Assembly: GCA_016207545.1 (NCBI GenBank)
Contig: JACQPO010000211.1
Location: 1-11,762, forward strand
Direction: 5' to 3'
DNA length: 11,762 nucleotides
Source: Methanobacteriota archaeon
GTDB taxonomy: Archaea > Thermoplasmatota > Thermoplasmata > RBG-16-68-12 > EA-27
The position numbers and the translations under genes are program-made. Within the stretch, counting starts at the first letter, position 1; each line of letters starts with the position of its first letter. The notes under the pieces are model-generated. The model ran no database searches and was not told the DNA's origin. It was given only the letters and a program-made list of their open reading frames with translations. This document shows, one piece after another, positions 1-6,592 of the stretch.

Positions 1-1
1 A

Positions 2-409
2 GCTGAGTTCAACGCCCCGATCCCGGACAAGATGCTCGCCGCGGCGGAGGCGCGGGCGAAGGAGCTCGGGGCGACCGTCGTCGCGGTCGTCCGCGTGCCA
101 GGCACGTGGGAGATCCCGGTCGCCCTCCGGAGCCTGCTGCGCCGCCGAGACGTGGACGCGGCGGTCGCACTCGGCGCGATCGTGACGGGCGAGACGAAGC
201 ACGACGAGCTCATCGGGGACGCCGTGGCGCGGGCCCTCATGGACTTTCAGTTGGAGACCGGGAAGCCCGTCGGGCTTGGCATCTCGGGACCGGGGATGAC
301 GTGGGAGCAGGCGGAGGCCCGCGTGGGCAACGCGGCGCGCGCGGTCGAGGCCGCCGTGCAGATGGCGCGCTCCCGTCGCCCTCCGGCGCGGAAACGGTCG
401 CGCAGGTGA
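2..409 (+). CDS. ribH: 6,7-dimethyl-8-ribityllumazine synthase, 5'-truncated
   Basis: Lumazine synthase joins 3,4-dihydroxy-2-butanone 4-phosphate to the ribitylamino-pyrimidine in the penultimate step of riboflavin synthesis; the family forms pentamers or 60-mer shells in the cytoplasm. The frame is open from base 2, and the residues before the first Met (AEFNAPIPDKM) match the family's early S/AEFN segment, so the true start lies off the left edge. Family marks seen are the VPGTWEIPVA segment, GAIVTGETKHDE with the catalytic His of the TxHDE motif, and a GISGPGMT stretch near the C-terminus that fits the phosphate-binding region. The tail is short and basic (RKRSRR). It ends 91 bases before the chosen start of the next gene, which has its own promoter, so the two need not be co-transcribed. 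The family call is secure; only the N-terminal few residues are missing. Confidence 0.95.
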   Translation, partial: AEFNAPIPDKMLAAAEARAKELGATVVAVVRVPGTWEIPVALRSLLRRRDVDAAVALGAIVTGETKHDELIGDAVARALMDFQLETGKPVGLGISGPGMTWEQAEARVGNAARAVEAAVQMARSRRPPARKRSRR

Positions 410-430
410 CGCGACGCATCGCAACTCGTA

Positions 431-446
431 CGAAAAGGTTTATCAA
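431..446 (+). promoter_or_regulatory. BRE/TATA-like promoter of the Roadblock gene
   Basis: CGAAAA followed by GGTTTATCAA looks like an archaeal BRE plus TATA element. Its centre near 441 predicts a transcription start near 467. That lies downstream of the first in-frame ATG (459) but upstream of the ATG at 501, which is why the later start is preferred. This is by-eye pattern matching only. Confidence 0.55.
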
Positions 447-500
447 GGGCGAGAAAGGATGCCCGCCGGTCTGTGGCCCGAGGTCCTCGCGAGGCATCCA

Positions 501-860
501 ATGGCGGATATTGCGGCGCTTGAAGGGATTCTCAAGGACCTCCAGAAGATTCCCGGGGTGAGCGACGCGGTCCTCGTCTCCCGGAGCGGGATGCACATCG
601 CGGGCGAGGTGCCGGAAGGGGCGCACGGCGAGACGTTCGTCGCGATGTTCGCGATCCTGTTGGGCGCCGCGGAGACCGCGACGAGCGAGTTGCGAGAGAA
701 ACTCGACAGCGTCGTAATCGAGCTTGAGGCCTCGAAGATCCTCGTCCTCACGAACGGGCCAAAGGCGATCTTCGTCCTCCGCACGGCGCGGGACGCGGAC
801 GTGAACCGCGTCCGGAGCGAGGTGTCTCGGGCGACCCGGCGCGTCGAGGAATACCTCTAG
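501..860 (+). CDS. Roadblock/LC7-domain protein
   Basis: A 119-residue protein that is almost entirely one Roadblock/LC7 (MglB-like) domain. It opens with a helix (LEGILKDLQKIPGVSDAVLVSRSG), typical of the fold, followed by alternating strands and a C-terminal helix. In archaea and bacteria such proteins are dimeric cytoplasmic partners of small Ras-like GTPases or sit in sensory and motility modules, but no GTPase gene is visible here, so the partner is unknown. The start at 501 is chosen because GAGG at 491-494 is a plausible ribosome binding site and the predicted transcript begins near 467; an alternative ATG at 459 would add 14 residues. Its TAG stop overlaps the stop of the convergent small ORF through a shared CTAG. 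The domain call is fairly firm; the cellular role is not known. Confidence 0.85.
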   Translation: MADIAALEGILKDLQKIPGVSDAVLVSRSGMHIAGEVPEGAHGETFVAMFAILLGAAETATSELREKLDSVVIELEASKILVLTNGPKAIFVLRTARDADVNRVRSEVSRATRRVEEYL

Positions 861-1039
861 CTCCGCTGCCGGGCCTTTCGCGGGGACTTCGACAATTCCT
901 CGTCCGTCTCCCCCGTGGCGTTTCGCCCTCTGAGCCGCTTCCCGAGTTCTTCGCGAAGCTGCCGCCAATCCTCCCAATCCCGCTCGTCGACCTCGGGAAC
1001 GTCCCCGGACTTCTCCTTACGTCGGGATCGCCGGGACAT
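857..1039 (-). CDS. Small highly charged hypothetical protein (60 aa)
   Basis: A 60-residue ORF rich in Arg, Lys, Glu and Asp, with a basic N-terminus (MSRRSRRKEK), an acidic and aromatic middle (DERDWEDWRQLREELGKRL) likely to be helical, and a basic tail. It has no transmembrane segment and no family I recognise. It begins 49 bases after the PHP gene on the same strand, so it could be the last gene of that transcript; no well-placed TATA box or Shine-Dalgarno is visible at its own start. In favour of a real gene: it exactly fills the space up to the convergent Roadblock gene and shares the CTAG stop overlap seen at two other convergent pairs here. Against: it is short and the DNA is GC-rich, where chance ORFs are common. 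Confidence 0.5.
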   Translation of the reverse strand: MSRRSRRKEKSGDVPEVDERDWEDWRQLREELGKRLRGRNATGETDEELSKSPRKARQRS

Positions 1040-1071
1040 AACCTGTATACGGACGCGGTGCCCTAAGACAT

Positions 1072-1097
1072 TTCCTCAGATCCGTTCCTCAGATCCG
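1072..1097. repeat. 13-bp perfect tandem duplication at the end of the PHP gene
   Basis: TTCCTCAGATCCG occurs twice back to back (1072-1084 and 1085-1097). On the minus strand the first copy read supplies the final codons and TGA of the PHP gene, and the second lies just past the stop. Reducing the pair to one copy would leave the protein end unchanged, so the duplication looks neutral. Confidence 0.85.
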
Positions 1098-1751
1098 GCG
1101 CATGCCGCGCAGGATCCATTCTCCGACGCACTTCGTCACGTACCGCACGGTCGCGGTGGCCCCGCGGTCCCGCCCCTCCGCGCGCACTTGTCCGTGGCGG
1201 ATGGCTTCGAGCACCTCGTCCTCCGTGGAGGCGTCTTCCACGAGCGTGACGGCCCGGCCGACCTCGTGCAGGAAGTGCGCGTCGCTCCCGCCAATCCCCG
1301 GAAGATGCTGGCGCGCCGCCAACGAGTGCGCGCGCACGTTCCCCCACCCCAACGTCCTCGCGTTCTGCACCTCGTAGGCGACGAACGGCGCGCCGATGGT
1401 CTCCGCTTCCCCGAGTCCGGACCAGAACCGGTACGGGTGCGCGGCCACGGGAACCCCGCCAAGGGCGAGGATGTCCTCTACGGTGTCTCGGCCGCATCGG
1501 TTTCGCGCAATCGGCTGCACGACCCCGTACGCAAGGACGTGTCCGTCCTCCGTCGAAACCTCTGTGCCCCGCACGACGAGGATTCCGCGATGTCGCCCGA
1601 ATTCCCACGCCTTTCGGGCGCCCTCGACCGCATTGTGGTCCGTGATCGCGACCCCGTCGAGCCCCCGCTGTTTCGCGACCTTGAGGAGGTCCACGGGGTC
1701 GAGCTTCGAATCCGGGGAGTGGCAGGAGTGGACGTGGAGGTCCAGGCGCAC
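1089..1751 (-). CDS. PHP-domain metal-dependent phosphoesterase
   Basis: A 220-residue protein consisting of a single PHP (polymerase and histidinol phosphatase) domain, which hydrolyses phosphoesters with two or three divalent metals in a TIM-like barrel. Expected metal ligands are visible in order: HVH at 6-8, D38-H39 in the ITDHN motif, E64 in GTEV, H71 in GHVL, H105 in AAHPYR, and D157 with H159 in GGSDAH. The substrate cannot be read from sequence; relatives act on histidinol phosphate, nucleotides or nucleic acids, and no his genes are nearby. The GTG start is supported by the family's conserved N-terminus (RLDLHVHS) beginning at residue 2 and by a TTTAAA box about 26 bases upstream, which makes the message probably leaderless. 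It diverges from the Nudix gene and is followed by the 60-residue ORF. Confidence 0.88.
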   Translation of the reverse strand: MRLDLHVHSCHSPDSKLDPVDLLKVAKQRGLDGVAITDHNAVEGARKAWEFGRHRGILVVRGTEVSTEDGHVLAYGVVQPIARNRCGRDTVEDILALGGVPVAAHPYRFWSGLGEAETIGAPFVAYEVQNARTLGWGNVRAHSLAARQHLPGIGGSDAHFLHEVGRAVTLVEDASTEDEVLEAIRHGQVRAEGRDRGATATVRYVTKCVGEWILRGMRRI

Positions 1752-1774
1752 GCGGCGGGGACTCGCGGGCCCGA

Positions 1775-1780
1775 TTTAAA
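1775..1780. promoter_or_regulatory. Palindromic TTTAAA TATA box, probably serving both strands
   Basis: TTTAAA lies in the gap between the divergent PHP and Nudix genes. Its centre is about 26 bases from the PHP GTG at 1751, as expected for a leaderless archaeal start on the minus strand. On the plus strand it predicts a start near 1803, ahead of the Nudix GTG at 1823. No second comparably AT-rich site is seen in the gap. Confidence 0.6.
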
Positions 1781-1822
1781 GGTGTGCGGCAAACCCTTTG
1801 GCGGCGGCCCGCATGTCCCGTC

Positions 1823-2365
1823 GTGCTCGACGCCCTCCGGTCGCGCTTGGTGGAGCCGGACCATGCGCTCGCCCTCTACGGAAACGCGTCCGCCGCGGTC
1901 GCCGTCCTCCTGCGGGAGCGGGGCGGTCTGGAAGTCCTCCTCACGGAGCGGGCGAAGCGGGACACGGATCCGTGGTCCGCCCAGTGGTCGTTCCCCGGCG
2001 GACAGTGCCACCCTGGGGAATCGGCGTTCGACGCGGCGTGCCGCGAGACGGCGGAGGAAGTCCATCTGAAGCCGGAACGGTCCCAATTGCTCGGCTGCCT
2101 TGCCGCGCGGAGCCCCGCGAATCGGCCCGAGATGCTCGTGCTCCCGTTCGTCTTTCGCTGGAACGGGCCGGAGCCGACGCCGGGCCCTGAGGTCGCCTCG
2201 ACCGCATGGATCCTCCTGTCCGAACTGCCTGCCGCGCGCACGACCGCGACCGTCCACGTGCGGGGTCCCGAACTCACGATACCTGCGTTTGTCCACGACG
2301 GTCGCAAGATTTGGGGCTTCACGTATCGCGCGCTCGAAGATCTCCTCGGGCTCCTCGAGCAATAA
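1823..2365 (+). CDS. Nudix hydrolase, CoA-pyrophosphatase (NudL)-like
   Basis: Nudix enzymes cut nucleoside diphosphates linked to another group. From the chosen start the protein has 180 residues, with the Nudix box at 60-82 (G, five residues, E, seven residues, RETAEE). The final Gly of the usual EExG is His81 here (EEVHL). The LLTER and FPGG segments before the box and the C-terminal IWGFTYRALEDLL resemble CoA/acyl-CoA pyrophosphatases of the NudL/NUDT7-8 kind, but the HxGQVAFPGG signature is only partly kept (WSAQWSFPGG), so the substrate is uncertain. The GTG at 1823 is preferred because the TTTAAA box predicts transcription from about 1803; an in-frame GTG at 1784 would fall upstream of that and would add 13 residues. 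No clear Shine-Dalgarno precedes 1823. It converges on the broken EthD gene. Confidence 0.88.
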   Translation: MLDALRSRLVEPDHALALYGNASAAVAVLLRERGGLEVLLTERAKRDTDPWSAQWSFPGGQCHPGESAFDAACRETAEEVHLKPERSQLLGCLAARSPANRPEMLVLPFVFRWNGPEPTPGPEVASTAWILLSELPAARTTATVHVRGPELTIPAFVHDGRKIWGFTYRALEDLLGLLEQ

Positions 2366-2399
2366 GCGGCACGGTCAGGTCAGGGCGGCCGTGGTTCGG

Positions 2400-2724
2400 T
2401 CAGGACGAGACGCTCGTCGACGATGGCGGTGCTGTTGCGGCGAGGAACTGCGATCGGTCTCGAGCGAGTGCTTCCGCCATGGCGGCGAACCCGGCGGCCA
2501 TCGACGTTTCGTCGTCGAACCAAACCTCGCTGATTCTGTCCCAGCCCTCGGAGCTTCCCTGCAACATGCGCACGACGTTCATCCGATATCCCCTAAGCCC
2601 GGGGATGCGCTTCGCGAGTTCAGCGTGCGTCGTCAGCCAATAGCGCCTCAAAGGCCTCAAGGGACATTCCTTCCTTCCGTCGGAGAAGGCTGATGCGCTT
2701 GATAGTGCTCGTCGCCCCCCACAC
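2400..2724 (-). pseudogene. EthD-domain protein, interrupted by a one-base frameshift
   Basis: The two halves of one EthD-type (dimeric alpha+beta barrel) protein lie in different frames. The first frame, from a possible GTG at 2724, gives TIKRISLLRRKEGMSLEAF and runs on to a stop at 2620. The second frame picks up exactly with RRYWLTTHAELAKRIPGLRGY and continues with a WFDD strand motif and a tail to a stop at 2400. Removing the plus-strand C at about 2649 joins them as EAF-RRYWLTTHAEL, the expected family motif. EthD-like proteins of about 100 residues accompany degradation or redox pathways, usually with no known reaction. It starts 34 bases after metG on the same strand. It could be a decayed gene, a sequencing or assembly error, or, less likely, a programmed +1 frameshift. 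The start codon is uncertain: a TATA-like CTTATCG at 2737-2743 sits too close to the GTG. Confidence 0.75.
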
Positions 2725-2758
2725 AAGCGGGTTCGTGCGATAAGGTTGCCTCCGGCCC

Positions 2759-4894
2759 TCACCGAACGGGGGAACCGTCCCGGATGCCCTTGTCGACGCG
2801 CAGGAATGCGTCGCCGACCTTGAGGGGCACGCGCTCATGGCCCGAGCCGAGGAAGAACACCTTGCCGCCGTCGTCGACGACAAGGCTCAGCTTCCGGAAG
2901 TCCTCGAAAGAGATGCGCGGTGCACCGAGACGCCCGAGGATTAGCACGCCGACCGGCGCGTCCTCCGGGGGCATCACGATCCCCACTTGGGGCCCATCCT
3001 CCCCCGCCAAGAGCATGCCGTTCGACTCGATCCCGCGCAGTTTCGCCGTCTGCAGGTTCGCGAGGAGTGCGATTTTGCGGTCACGAAGCTCCCCCTTCGT
3101 GTAGTTCTCCTTCATGCCCGCTACAATCTGGCGGCGCTCGTCGCCGAGGTCGACATTCATCACGTACAGCTTGTCCGCGTTCGGATGGTCCCGCACGTCC
3201 ACGATCTGCGCGACGCGGACGTCGAGTCGGTCCGCCTCGCTCTCCGCGGCCTCCTCGAGCTCGATCTTCGCGAACAGCGGCTTCCCGACGCGGAGCGTCT
3301 GCCCCGCGGGAATGTCGTCCAGGGCCGCTTGCCACGGCTGCCCGTGGACCTCGTCGTCGTATCCGAGCGCGTGCCAGAGGCGCTGGGAGGAGAACGGGAG
3401 GAACGGCGCGAAGATCACCGCCAACGCGCGGGACACCTGCAAGGAGACGTGGAGGGCGGTCCCGCACGCCTCGCGGTCCTTCTTGAGGAACTCCCACGGA
3501 GCCTTCGCGTCGAAGTATTGGTTCCCAAGCCGCGCGAGCTGGATCGCCTCCCGGAGGGCGTCGCGGAAGTGGCAGTACTCCAGGTTCTGGCCCACCTTCT
3601 TCCACTGCTCCTCGAGTTTCCGAACCATCGCCTTGTCCTGCGCGTCGAGGAATTGGGCCTCCGGTACGCGGTTGTCGAAGTTTCGCGCCGCGAACGTGAG
3701 CGCGCGGTGGACGAAGTTCCCGTAGGCCGCCAAGAGTTCGCTGTTGTTTCGCTGCGCGAAGTCCTCCCATTCGAACGAGGAGTCCTTCAGTTCTGGCATG
3801 TTCGCTGTCGCGTAGTACCGGATTGCGTCCGGGTCGAACCGCTCGAGGAGATCCGGGAGCCAGACCCCGCGCCCTCGGCCGGCGCTCATCTTCTCTCCGG
3901 AGATGAGCATGTACTGCGTCGCGGGCACGTCGTGCGGCAGGGTCAGCTTCTCGTCGTAGCCCATCAGGATTGCGGGCCAGATCAGCGTGTGGAACACGAT
4001 GTTGTCCTTTCCGATGAAGTAGTACTGCTTCGATGTCGGATCGTACCACCACTCCCTCCATTTCTCGGGCTGCCCGTTCTGCCGCCAAAACTCGCGCGAG
4101 GCGGTCAGATAGCCCATGACCGCTTCGAACCACACGTAGATCCGCTTCGCTTTCCACTCATCCCCGGGAAAGGGGACCTCAATCCCCCAGTCGATGTCCC
4201 GGGTGAAGGGCCGGTCGAGCAGGCCCTCCGCGAGCCACGCCCTCGTGGCGGAAAGCACGGGCGACCGCCAATGCCCTTTGTTCGCAATGTACGCCTCGAG
4301 CCTCTTCTGGAACGCGCTGAGCCGGAAGAACGCGTGCTTCGTCTCCCGCGGCGTCGGCGGTGTTCCGTGAATCCGGCACTTCGGCTCCTTGAGCTCGAAC
4401 GGGTCGAGGAGGTGGCCGCAGTTCTCGCACTGGTCTCCACGCGCGCCCGCGAACCCGCAATGCGGGCACGTCCCCTCCACGTACCGATCCGGGAGGAAGT
4501 GGTCGCCCGTCGGGCAGTAGGGGGACGTCATGACCCGGTCGTCGATGAAGCCCTTCCCGTGGAGCGTGCGGAAGATCTCCTGCGCGTCCCGCTTGTGGTT
4601 CGGGTCCGCGGTGTTCCAGTACAGGTCGTACCGGACGCCGAGCTGCTCGATGTTCCGCGCGTGGAGCGCGTGGTACCGGTTCGCGACGACCTCCGGGGGA
4701 ACGCCCTCTTCGTCCGCGCGAACGGTCGTCGGCGTGCCGTGCATGTCGCTCCCGCCGACCATCAGCACCTCGTCTCCCTTCATGCGGTGGTACCGCGCGA
4801 AGATGTCCGCGGGGATGAACGTGGAGACCGCGTGGCCGATGTGGCGCGGCCCCGAGGCGTACGGCCACGCGACCGCGACGAGGATCTTCGCCAT
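2759..4894 (-). CDS. metG: Methionyl-tRNA synthetase with fused C-terminal tRNA-binding domain
   Basis: MetRS charges tRNA-Met with methionine using ATP in the cytoplasm. The 711-residue protein has the class I catalytic core with HIGH at 18-21, a zinc-knuckle insertion with C127, C143, C146, C156 and C159 (plus C173), and a GEKMSAGRG segment at 333-341 where KMSKS would be. An anticodon-binding helical domain follows (about 370-540), then an EMAP/Arc1p-type tRNA-binding domain (about 553-650) recognisable by HPNADKLYV and GIESNGMLLA. A further tail of about 60 residues, 651-711, follows that domain. The ATG at 4894 gives the family's usual N-terminus (MAKILVAVAWPYASG); a longer in-frame reading to 5080 crosses the promoter and is rejected. 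A CTTAAA box upstream predicts a leader of only about 4 bases. It diverges from the 5025 gene. Confidence 0.97.
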   Translation of the reverse strand: MAKILVAVAWPYASGPRHIGHAVSTFIPADIFARYHRMKGDEVLMVGGSDMHGTPTTVRADEEGVPPEVVANRYHALHARNIEQLGVRYDLYWNTADPNHKRDAQEIFRTLHGKGFIDDRVMTSPYCPTGDHFLPDRYVEGTCPHCGFAGARGDQCENCGHLLDPFELKEPKCRIHGTPPTPRETKHAFFRLSAFQKRLEAYIANKGHWRSPVLSATRAWLAEGLLDRPFTRDIDWGIEVPFPGDEWKAKRIYVWFEAVMGYLTASREFWRQNGQPEKWREWWYDPTSKQYYFIGKDNIVFHTLIWPAILMGYDEKLTLPHDVPATQYMLISGEKMSAGRGRGVWLPDLLERFDPDAIRYYATANMPELKDSSFEWEDFAQRNNSELLAAYGNFVHRALTFAARNFDNRVPEAQFLDAQDKAMVRKLEEQWKKVGQNLEYCHFRDALREAIQLARLGNQYFDAKAPWEFLKKDREACGTALHVSLQVSRALAVIFAPFLPFSSQRLWHALGYDDEVHGQPWQAALDDIPAGQTLRVGKPLFAKIELEEAAESEADRLDVRVAQIVDVRDHPNADKLYVMNVDLGDERRQIVAGMKENYTKGELRDRKIALLANLQTAKLRGIESNGMLLAGEDGPQVGIVMPPEDAPVGVLILGRLGAPRISFEDFRKLSLVVDDGGKVFFLGSGHERVPLKVGDAFLRVDKGIRDGSPVR

Positions 4895-4921
4895 GGGAAG
4901 GTCACTGAAACGGAGGACGGA

Positions 4922-4927
4922 CTTAAA
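4922..4927 (-). promoter_or_regulatory. TATA-like box of metG
   Basis: Read on the minus strand this is TTTAAG, centred about 30 bases before the metG ATG at 4894. It therefore predicts a very short or absent leader. There is no Shine-Dalgarno in between, which fits. Confidence 0.6.
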
Positions 4928-4964
4928 GGGTTCGCGGCGGGCGGCGGGCTGGGCATCGAGTTTC

Positions 4965-4971
4965 GATATTC
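4965..4971 (+). promoter_or_regulatory. Weak TATA-like box before the 5025 membrane protein
   Basis: GATATTC, within TTTCGATATTCG, would place the transcript start near 4994 and leave a leader of about 31 bases that contains the GGAGGTG at 5014-5020. The match is modest and other AT-rich stretches lie close by. Confidence 0.35.
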
Positions 4972-5013
4972 GTCGGATAACCCTTTTCCGTAGGCCGGGC
5001 CAAACGCTCACTC

Positions 5014-5020
5014 GGAGGTG
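5014..5020 (+). promoter_or_regulatory. Strong Shine-Dalgarno fixing the GTG start at 5025
   Basis: GGAGGTG is close to a full complement of the archaeal 16S rRNA 3' end and lies 4 bases before GTG 5025. It decides that start and marks the gene as leadered, unlike its leaderless neighbours. Confidence 0.8.
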
Positions 5021-5024
5021 AACC

Positions 5025-5402
5025 GTGCAGGCATATACGGCAGCCCGGGACACGCGGCGCTCCTTAGCGGTGCTCGTCATCGTCGTGCTCTTCCTGCTCC
5101 TCGGGGCGGCCCTCGGCTATTCGCTGCGCCAGGGTGCCGTCCGAGAGGCTACCCTTGCGATCCGGGTCGAGAACGACACGTCCCTGACCCAGGAGATTCG
5201 CATCTTGGCGAACGGCGGCGAAATCGGGCGGTTGACACTCGGCCCCCTGGACATCGGCTCCCTGAGATGGCGCGTGGGCTGGACGAACACGGAGAACGCG
5301 GTCTACGAGGTGCGGGCGGTCCCCACGTTCGGTGCGCCGGACGGGGAACGCGTGACCGTGATGAACGGCGCAACCGTGATCGTGGAACTGCGCGTGGGCT
5401 GA
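5025..5402 (+). CDS. Small membrane-anchored protein, function unknown
   Basis: A 125-residue protein with a short basic N-terminus, one hydrophobic helix at about 14-34 (LAVLVIVVLFLLLGAALGYSL) and an outer part of about 90 residues. The outer part is rich in beta-prone alternation (ATLAIRVENDTS, YEVRAVP, VTVMNGATVIVELRVG), suggesting a beta-sandwich held at the cell surface by an uncleaved anchor. I recognise no family. The start is fixed by the GGAGGTG just upstream. It diverges from metG and is followed 52 bases later by the 91-residue ORF, which seems to have its own weak promoter. A role in surface binding or sensing would be a guess. Confidence 0.8.
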   Translation: MQAYTAARDTRRSLAVLVIVVLFLLLGAALGYSLRQGAVREATLAIRVENDTSLTQEIRILANGGEIGRLTLGPLDIGSLRWRVGWTNTENAVYEVRAVPTFGAPDGERVTVMNGATVIVELRVG

Positions 5403-5454
5403 ACAGGACCCGCTGGGACAATCCTTTTCTCCCCTCGGGTCCCTAGCGTGCCCG

Positions 5455-5730
5455 ATGGCTCGCGGACGGAAAGACTGCGTCTACGTCGTGGTGTGGTGGG
5501 CGTACCAGCGGCCGTACTACGCGGTCACGCGGGACGAGGGTGAGGCGACGTGGACCGCGAATCTTCGGAACGGCGTCGTCCTCCACCTGGAGGGCTCGAA
5601 CGTGGACGTGGCCCGCGTTGTGGACCACTGGCGGCGGGATGCGGCGGGAAACCCGATGCCCGCGGAGCCCCGCCCCCCGGCCGGGGACCTTGCGCCCGCG
5701 CTCGCGCGGCGCGTGCGAAAGCCCCGCTAG
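5455..5730 (+). CDS. Hypothetical protein (91 aa)
   Basis: A 91-residue protein of no family I recognise. The N-terminal two thirds look compactly folded, with many aromatics (CVYVVVWWAYQRPYYAV) and probable strands. The last third is a Pro- and Arg-rich basic tail (about 67-91) that may be disordered or touch nucleic acid. No membrane helix is convincing. The ATG at 5455 lies about 28 bases after a T-rich stretch (ATCCTTTTCT, 5421-5430) that could be a degenerate TATA box, which would make it leaderless; the only GG-rich run nearby is in the predicted non-transcribed part. Its TAG stop overlaps the stop of the convergent GNAT gene through a shared CTAG, which supports its reality. Confidence 0.65.
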   Translation: MARGRKDCVYVVVWWAYQRPYYAVTRDEGEATWTANLRNGVVLHLEGSNVDVARVVDHWRRDAAGNPMPAEPRPPAGDLAPALARRVRKPR

Positions 5731-6500
5731 ACCAAGGTATACAGTGAGAGGAGGTACGCCTTCTCGAACCCGAGCTTCCCATACAGGCGTTGCGCCTCGC
5801 TCCCCGCGGCGACCTGCAACGTGAGGATGTCGTCGCCCGACTCCTGGAACACCTCGAGGCAGTGGAGCGTAAGCGCCGTGGCGATCCCGCGGCGGCGGAA
5901 CGCGGGCGCCGTCGCGACGCTGTACACGCCCGCGATGCCGTCCCCCGTGCGCACGAACGCGGCGACCCCCGCCGGCTCCCCTTCCACCTCCGCGAGGAAC
6001 GTCTCGCTCGCGACTTGGCCGGAGGCGTCCGCGACGGGCGCCTTCATCACCGGCTTCCATTCCGGCGGGAAGTCGAACCCTTGGATCACGAGGTCCACGG
6101 CGGCGTCGAGGTCCTCGTCCCCCAGAGCGGGACGGATTGTCACGCCCTTCGGCGCCCGCAGGCCCGGGGCGCGCTTCCACACCATGACTTCGAGTTCCCC
6201 ACCCTCCTGGAACCCGCGCGACCACAGCTCCGCGGAGAAGTCGTCCGGCCGCGTAATCGGCCACAGCTGGAAGTGGGGCGCGAGCCCGTGGCGGCGGAAC
6301 GCTTCGACGACGTAGTCGATTACAGCGTCTTTCGAGGTTTCCCCCGCGTCGACTTTGCACGCGAAGTTGAATCCCTTCGCGGGCAGGTTCGGGTTCAACA
6401 CGAGCACGACGTTCCCGCGGTCCTCGACTTGCCCTCCGATTCCCCGCATCGCCTGGACCCGGTGCCATTCCAACCGCCACCAAAGGTCCTGCTCGCGCAC
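5727..6500 (-). CDS. GNAT-family N-acetyltransferase
   Basis: A 257-residue acetyl-CoA-dependent acyltransferase. The C-terminal half (about 117-257) is a complete GNAT domain: the beta4 strand VYSVATAPAF leads into the pyrophosphate-binding loop RRRGIA (202-207) and its helix, with a late YGKLGFEKA motif at 240-248. The N-terminal half (about 1-115) also ends in a GNAT-like pattern (LWSRGFQEGGELEVMVWKR), so this may be a tandem GNAT with a degenerate first copy. The acceptor (protein, amine or small molecule) cannot be told. The GTG at 6500 is supported by a TTTTATC box centred 27 bases upstream, implying a leaderless message. It diverges from the peptidase gene and ends tail to tail with the 91-residue gene. 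Confidence 0.88.
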   Translation of the reverse strand: MREQDLWWRLEWHRVQAMRGIGGQVEDRGNVVLVLNPNLPAKGFNFACKVDAGETSKDAVIDYVVEAFRRHGLAPHFQLWPITRPDDFSAELWSRGFQEGGELEVMVWKRAPGLRAPKGVTIRPALGDEDLDAAVDLVIQGFDFPPEWKPVMKAPVADASGQVASETFLAEVEGEPAGVAAFVRTGDGIAGVYSVATAPAFRRRGIATALTLHCLEVFQESGDDILTLQVAAGSEAQRLYGKLGFEKAYLLSLYTLV

Positions 6501-6523
6501 GCGCGTCCATCCGGTCGCCCGTA

Positions 6524-6530
6524 GATAAAA
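6524..6530 (-). promoter_or_regulatory. TATA-like box of the GNAT gene
   Basis: On the minus strand this reads TTTTATC. It is centred about 27 bases before the GTG at 6500, the spacing expected when transcription begins at the start codon. Confidence 0.6.
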
Positions 6531-6555
6531 GGGTTCCCCCGTGGGTTTGCGTCCC

Positions 6556-6570
6556 CGAAAGCATCATATG
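6556..6570 (+). promoter_or_regulatory. BRE/TATA-like promoter of the peptidase gene
   Basis: CCGAAAG followed by CATCATATG is a good BRE plus TATA arrangement. Its CATATG core is centred about 26 bases before the GTG at 6593, so the message is predicted to be leaderless. It lies back to back with the GNAT promoter. Confidence 0.6.
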
Positions 6571-6592
6571 GAGACCGCGCGTCCCGGACGCG

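Noticed and set aside
459..500. ATG at 459 as the start of the Roadblock gene
   Set aside because: It lies upstream of the transcription start predicted from the TATA box, and the added residues (MPAGLWPEVLARHP) do not look like part of the domain. It is kept as an alternative only.
2987..4993. A 668-codon open frame on the plus strand across metG
   Set aside because: It lies exactly antisense to a certain gene, has no family features and is dominated by Arg, Val, Glu and Leu. It is the usual result of strong GC bias at third codon positions.
4895..5080. N-terminal extension of metG by 62 residues
   Set aside because: It crosses the metG TATA box and the start of the divergent 5025 gene; the family N-terminus begins at 4894.
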